A stretch of 14,870 nucleotides of DNA, taken from the NCBI GenBank assembly GCA_012727625.1, contig JAAYGP010000087.1, positions 1 through 14,870 on the forward strand. Direction: 5' to 3'. This document shows, one piece after another, positions 13,327-14,870 of the stretch. Below the pieces are notes generated by a model. It saw only the letters and a list, made by a program, of their open reading frames with translations. It was not told the DNA's origin and did not search any database. The DNA comes from Clostridiaceae bacterium (GTDB taxonomy: Bacteria > Bacillota > Clostridia > DSM-8532). Each line of letters opens with the position of its first letter. Position 1 is the first letter of the stretch. The translations under genes and the position numbers were made by a program.

Positions 13327-13421
13327 TGAAAAAATATCCGGCGTGTTATGCAAACCAAAATTTGTCTGAAATATTCCTCTTAGCTTTGACATTTTATTTC
13401 CTGCAATTAATTGATCTACAA

Positions 13422-13668
13422 CCGGTTAACCGGGCTTAAAAGAACCTCGCCAGTTACCGGAACCAAAGATTGGAACAGGCAACAGAAACATTGATCATGG
13501 TGCAGCCGATTTGCTGCTGTTCACGCCCTGACTCAGTTGCTGATCAGGTCAGATATTGTGCAATGGCGGAAACAAGAGCTTCATTCGCAAGAGCTGGTAA
13601 GTTGAAGCTCAGGCAAGCCAAAACTCGCCTGCTCCTGTCCGCAACAGGTGAAAAGCTGACGTTTTTAA
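13422..13668 (+). repeat. GC-richer hairpin array between rpmE and the yitT-like gene; includes repeat copy B
   Basis: This segment is visibly richer in G and C than its flanks. It holds the palindrome CCGGTTAACCGG (13422-13433) and a run of inverted repeats: GCAGC/GCTGC (13502-13517), CCTGA/TCAGG (13527-13548), GAGCTTCA/TGAAGCTC (13576-13610), CAGGC/GCCTG (13610-13631) and CCTGT/ACAGG (13634-13648). GTTTTTA follows at 13661. About 13500-13580 is similar to the minus strand at 4660-4800. A 69-codon plus-strand frame (13470-13679) lacks a ribosome binding site and recognisable domains. It could be a small RNA or a dispersed intergenic repeat. Confidence 0.45.
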
Positions 13669-13849
13669 TGGATTCATGATATAATAAGAACGTTATACAG
13701 GCAGAAGTTGATTTTGTTATGTATTGACAGGAAAATAAAACTGTGGATAGTTTCCGTAAAGTAAGTGTTACAAAGACATTTAACTCATATAATAATTAGG
13801 CTCATAATTTTTTTGTTTAATTTATTTATGATAAAGGATGGTGTAATGA
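13669..13849 (+). other. AT-rich upstream region of the yitT-like gene
   Basis: This stretch is strongly AT-rich and holds no gene. TTGACA occurs at about 13725-13730 (in TGTATTGACAGG), but no convincing -10 follows at 16-18 bases. Several TATAAT-like words (for example near 13678 and 13790) lack good partners. The promoter of the next gene must lie here but cannot be fixed. Confidence 0.35.
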
Positions 13850-14740
13850 GTGAAACTTTCACTTAAAGGTGTTCAGTCAATGCTCCAGTTGCTTCTGGGA
13901 GTAATAATTATGGCTTTGTCCATGAATATTTTTCTGATTCCGTATAAGATTGCGCCTGGAGGAGTTTTCGGTATTGCTACCGTGCTTTATCACGTATCCG
14001 GCGGGAAAATTCCTGTTGGAGCTGCTATGCTGGCTATGAATGTTCCTTTGTTTCTGGCGGGATTCAAAATAAAAGGGAAATATTTTATTATCAAATCATT
14101 AATCGGGGCATTTCTTTTATCTGTATTCATAGACCTTACGGCTCCCTGGATTACTGATCTTACAGACAGGTTTATTCTGGGCAAATCATCCCATGATTTA
14201 TTGTTATATTCACTGGCTGGAGGTTTTACCACAGGTTTGGGTCTGGGTTTTGTGTTTAAAGAGGGAGCTACAACAGGAGGTACCGATATGGGCGCAGCTG
14301 TGTTGAACAGAGCCATTCCCTGGATTCCTGCGGGAAAACTGCTTTTAATTCTGGACGGACTGGTGGTTTTGCTGGTAGCTTTTGTATTTCAGAGCTTTCA
14401 GTTGGTGCTATATTCCGTAGTGGCACTTTATATTTCTGCCCGTACCATGGACGGATTTCTTGAGGGTATAAATTTCTCAAAATCATTAATGATTATATCA
14501 AAGCATTCCGAAGCGATTGCTAAGGAATTAATGCTTAAAGTAAACAGAGGGGTCACAGGGTTATACGGGAAAGGGATGTATACCGAAAACCCATATACGA
14601 TACTGCTGTGTGTTGTTAAAAAAGAAGAAATTCACACAGTAAAGGAAATAGTAAAAAGCATTGATCAGGAAGCTTTCGTACTGCTGACTGATGTAAGGGA
14701 AGTCCTGGGAGAGGGGTTCACACCACACCACAAAGGATAA
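13850..14740 (+). CDS. YitT-family membrane protein (DUF161/DUF2179)
   Basis: This 296-residue protein has an N-terminal membrane domain of about five to six helices (residues 10-205) and a cytoplasmic DUF2179 domain (about 212-290). Family signatures are visible: NIFLIPYKIAPGGVFGIATV (26-45), FKEGATTGGTDMGA (136-149), RTMDGFLEGI near 199-208, and NRGVTGLYGKGMYT (232-245) in the C-terminal domain. YitT proteins are widespread in Firmicutes in several paralogues; their transport substrate is not established. Start is GTG with AAAGGAT about 10 bases upstream, so the exact start is reasonable but not beyond doubt. A weak hairpin and T-tract follow at 14749-14776. Confidence 0.9.
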   Translation: MKLSLKGVQSMLQLLLGVIIMALSMNIFLIPYKIAPGGVFGIATVLYHVSGGKIPVGAAMLAMNVPLFLAGFKIKGKYFIIKSLIGAFLLSVFIDLTAPWITDLTDRFILGKSSHDLLLYSLAGGFTTGLGLGFVFKEGATTGGTDMGAAVLNRAIPWIPAGKLLLILDGLVVLLVAFVFQSFQLVLYSVVALYISARTMDGFLEGINFSKSLMIISKHSEAIAKELMLKVNRGVTGLYGKGMYTENPYTILLCVVKKEEIHTVKEIVKSIDQEAFVLLTDVREVLGEGFTPHHKG

Positions 14741-14748
14741 CAGCAAAA

Positions 14749-14776
14749 GCAGCTCTAAAACCTCTGCCTGTTTTTT
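14749..14776 (+). terminator. Weak terminator-like site after the yitT-like gene
   Basis: GCAG (14749-14752) and CTGC (14764-14767) form only a 4-base stem, followed after CCTG by six T (14771-14776). The stem is marginal, and the site is called mainly from the T-tract and its position. Confidence 0.3.
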
Positions 14777-14870
14777 ATGCACATTTTAATCAAACTTGCA
14801 ATATGCCTGATCCTTATCACTTTTCTTATTGTCTTGATTATGCGAAAACGGCTATACTGTACGTTTATTC
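14777..14870 (+). CDS. Possible start of a small membrane protein (3' end outside window)
   Basis: From the ATG at 14777 the frame stays open to the right edge (31 codons). The peptide has a strongly hydrophobic stretch, LIKLAICLILITFLIVLI, directly followed by basic MRKR, a clean transmembrane segment with a positive stop-transfer side. No Shine-Dalgarno precedes the ATG, which is preceded instead by a T-tract, so the start is doubtful. The frame is too short to name a family. It may be a real gene continuing beyond the window or a chance AT-rich frame. Confidence 0.35.
   Translation, partial: MHILIKLAICLILITFLIVLIMRKRLYCTFI

Noticed and set aside
13470..13679. A 69-codon plus-strand frame between rpmE and the yitT-like gene
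   Set aside because: It starts at TTG with no ribosome binding site, has no recognisable domain and overlaps a run of inverted repeats that better explains the sequence.

Overview
The window looks like chromosomal DNA from an anaerobic spore-forming Firmicute of class Clostridia. The likely neighbourhood is cluster III (Ruminiclostridium/Acetivibrio), but that genus-level guess is inference. The basis is AT-rich DNA with strong AGGAGG-type ribosome binding sites, frequent TTG and GTG starts, Firmicute gene families (FloA with a short NfeD, G5/3D YabE-like protein next to rsmA, YitT, four-cysteine L31), a Spo0B-like kinase, and a hypothetical protein family that I know only from clostridia. 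No rRNA, tRNA, CRISPR array, phage gene or intact insertion sequence was seen.

Layout. Positions 1-1399 (minus) hold nfeD then floA, a two-gene membrane-microdomain operon; floA runs off the left edge. Positions 1631-2503 (minus) hold an orphan membrane histidine kinase. It is divergent from 2930-4468 (plus), a cytosolic TPR-GGDEF diguanylate cyclase with a SigD-like -10 element upstream. After a 558-base gene-poor gap comes a second TPR-GGDEF paralogue (5027-6562), followed 25 bases later by a carbohydrate-binding family 9-like gene (6588-7238). A strong promoter and a long, apparently structured leader precede the G5/3D cell-wall gene (7510-8610), then rsmA (8710-9549) and a clostridial protein of unknown function (9630-10541) whose Shine-Dalgarno lies in the arm of a terminator-like hairpin. 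On the minus strand follow a MATE exporter (12751-11303) and a MarR regulator (11155-10706), with a clear dyad at the exporter promoter. Finally rpmE (13070-13270) and a YitT-family membrane protein (13850-14740) lie on the plus strand, with a GC-richer hairpin array between them and a possible membrane-protein start at the right edge.

How it fits together. Most genes are ordinary chromosomal housekeeping and envelope genes. The accessory flavour comes from signalling: a kinase, and two cyclic-di-GMP synthases that share a TPR sensor architecture and have both lost the RxxD inhibitory site. The second is co-transcribed with a carbohydrate-binding protein, which suggests a nutrient- or surface-linked c-di-GMP input.

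The less explained parts are non-coding. They are the leader of the 3D gene, the rpmE leader, the hairpin over the 9630 ribosome binding site, and two diverged copies of an intergenic repeat (about 4660-4800 minus and 13500-13580 plus) that share an exact 14-base block.
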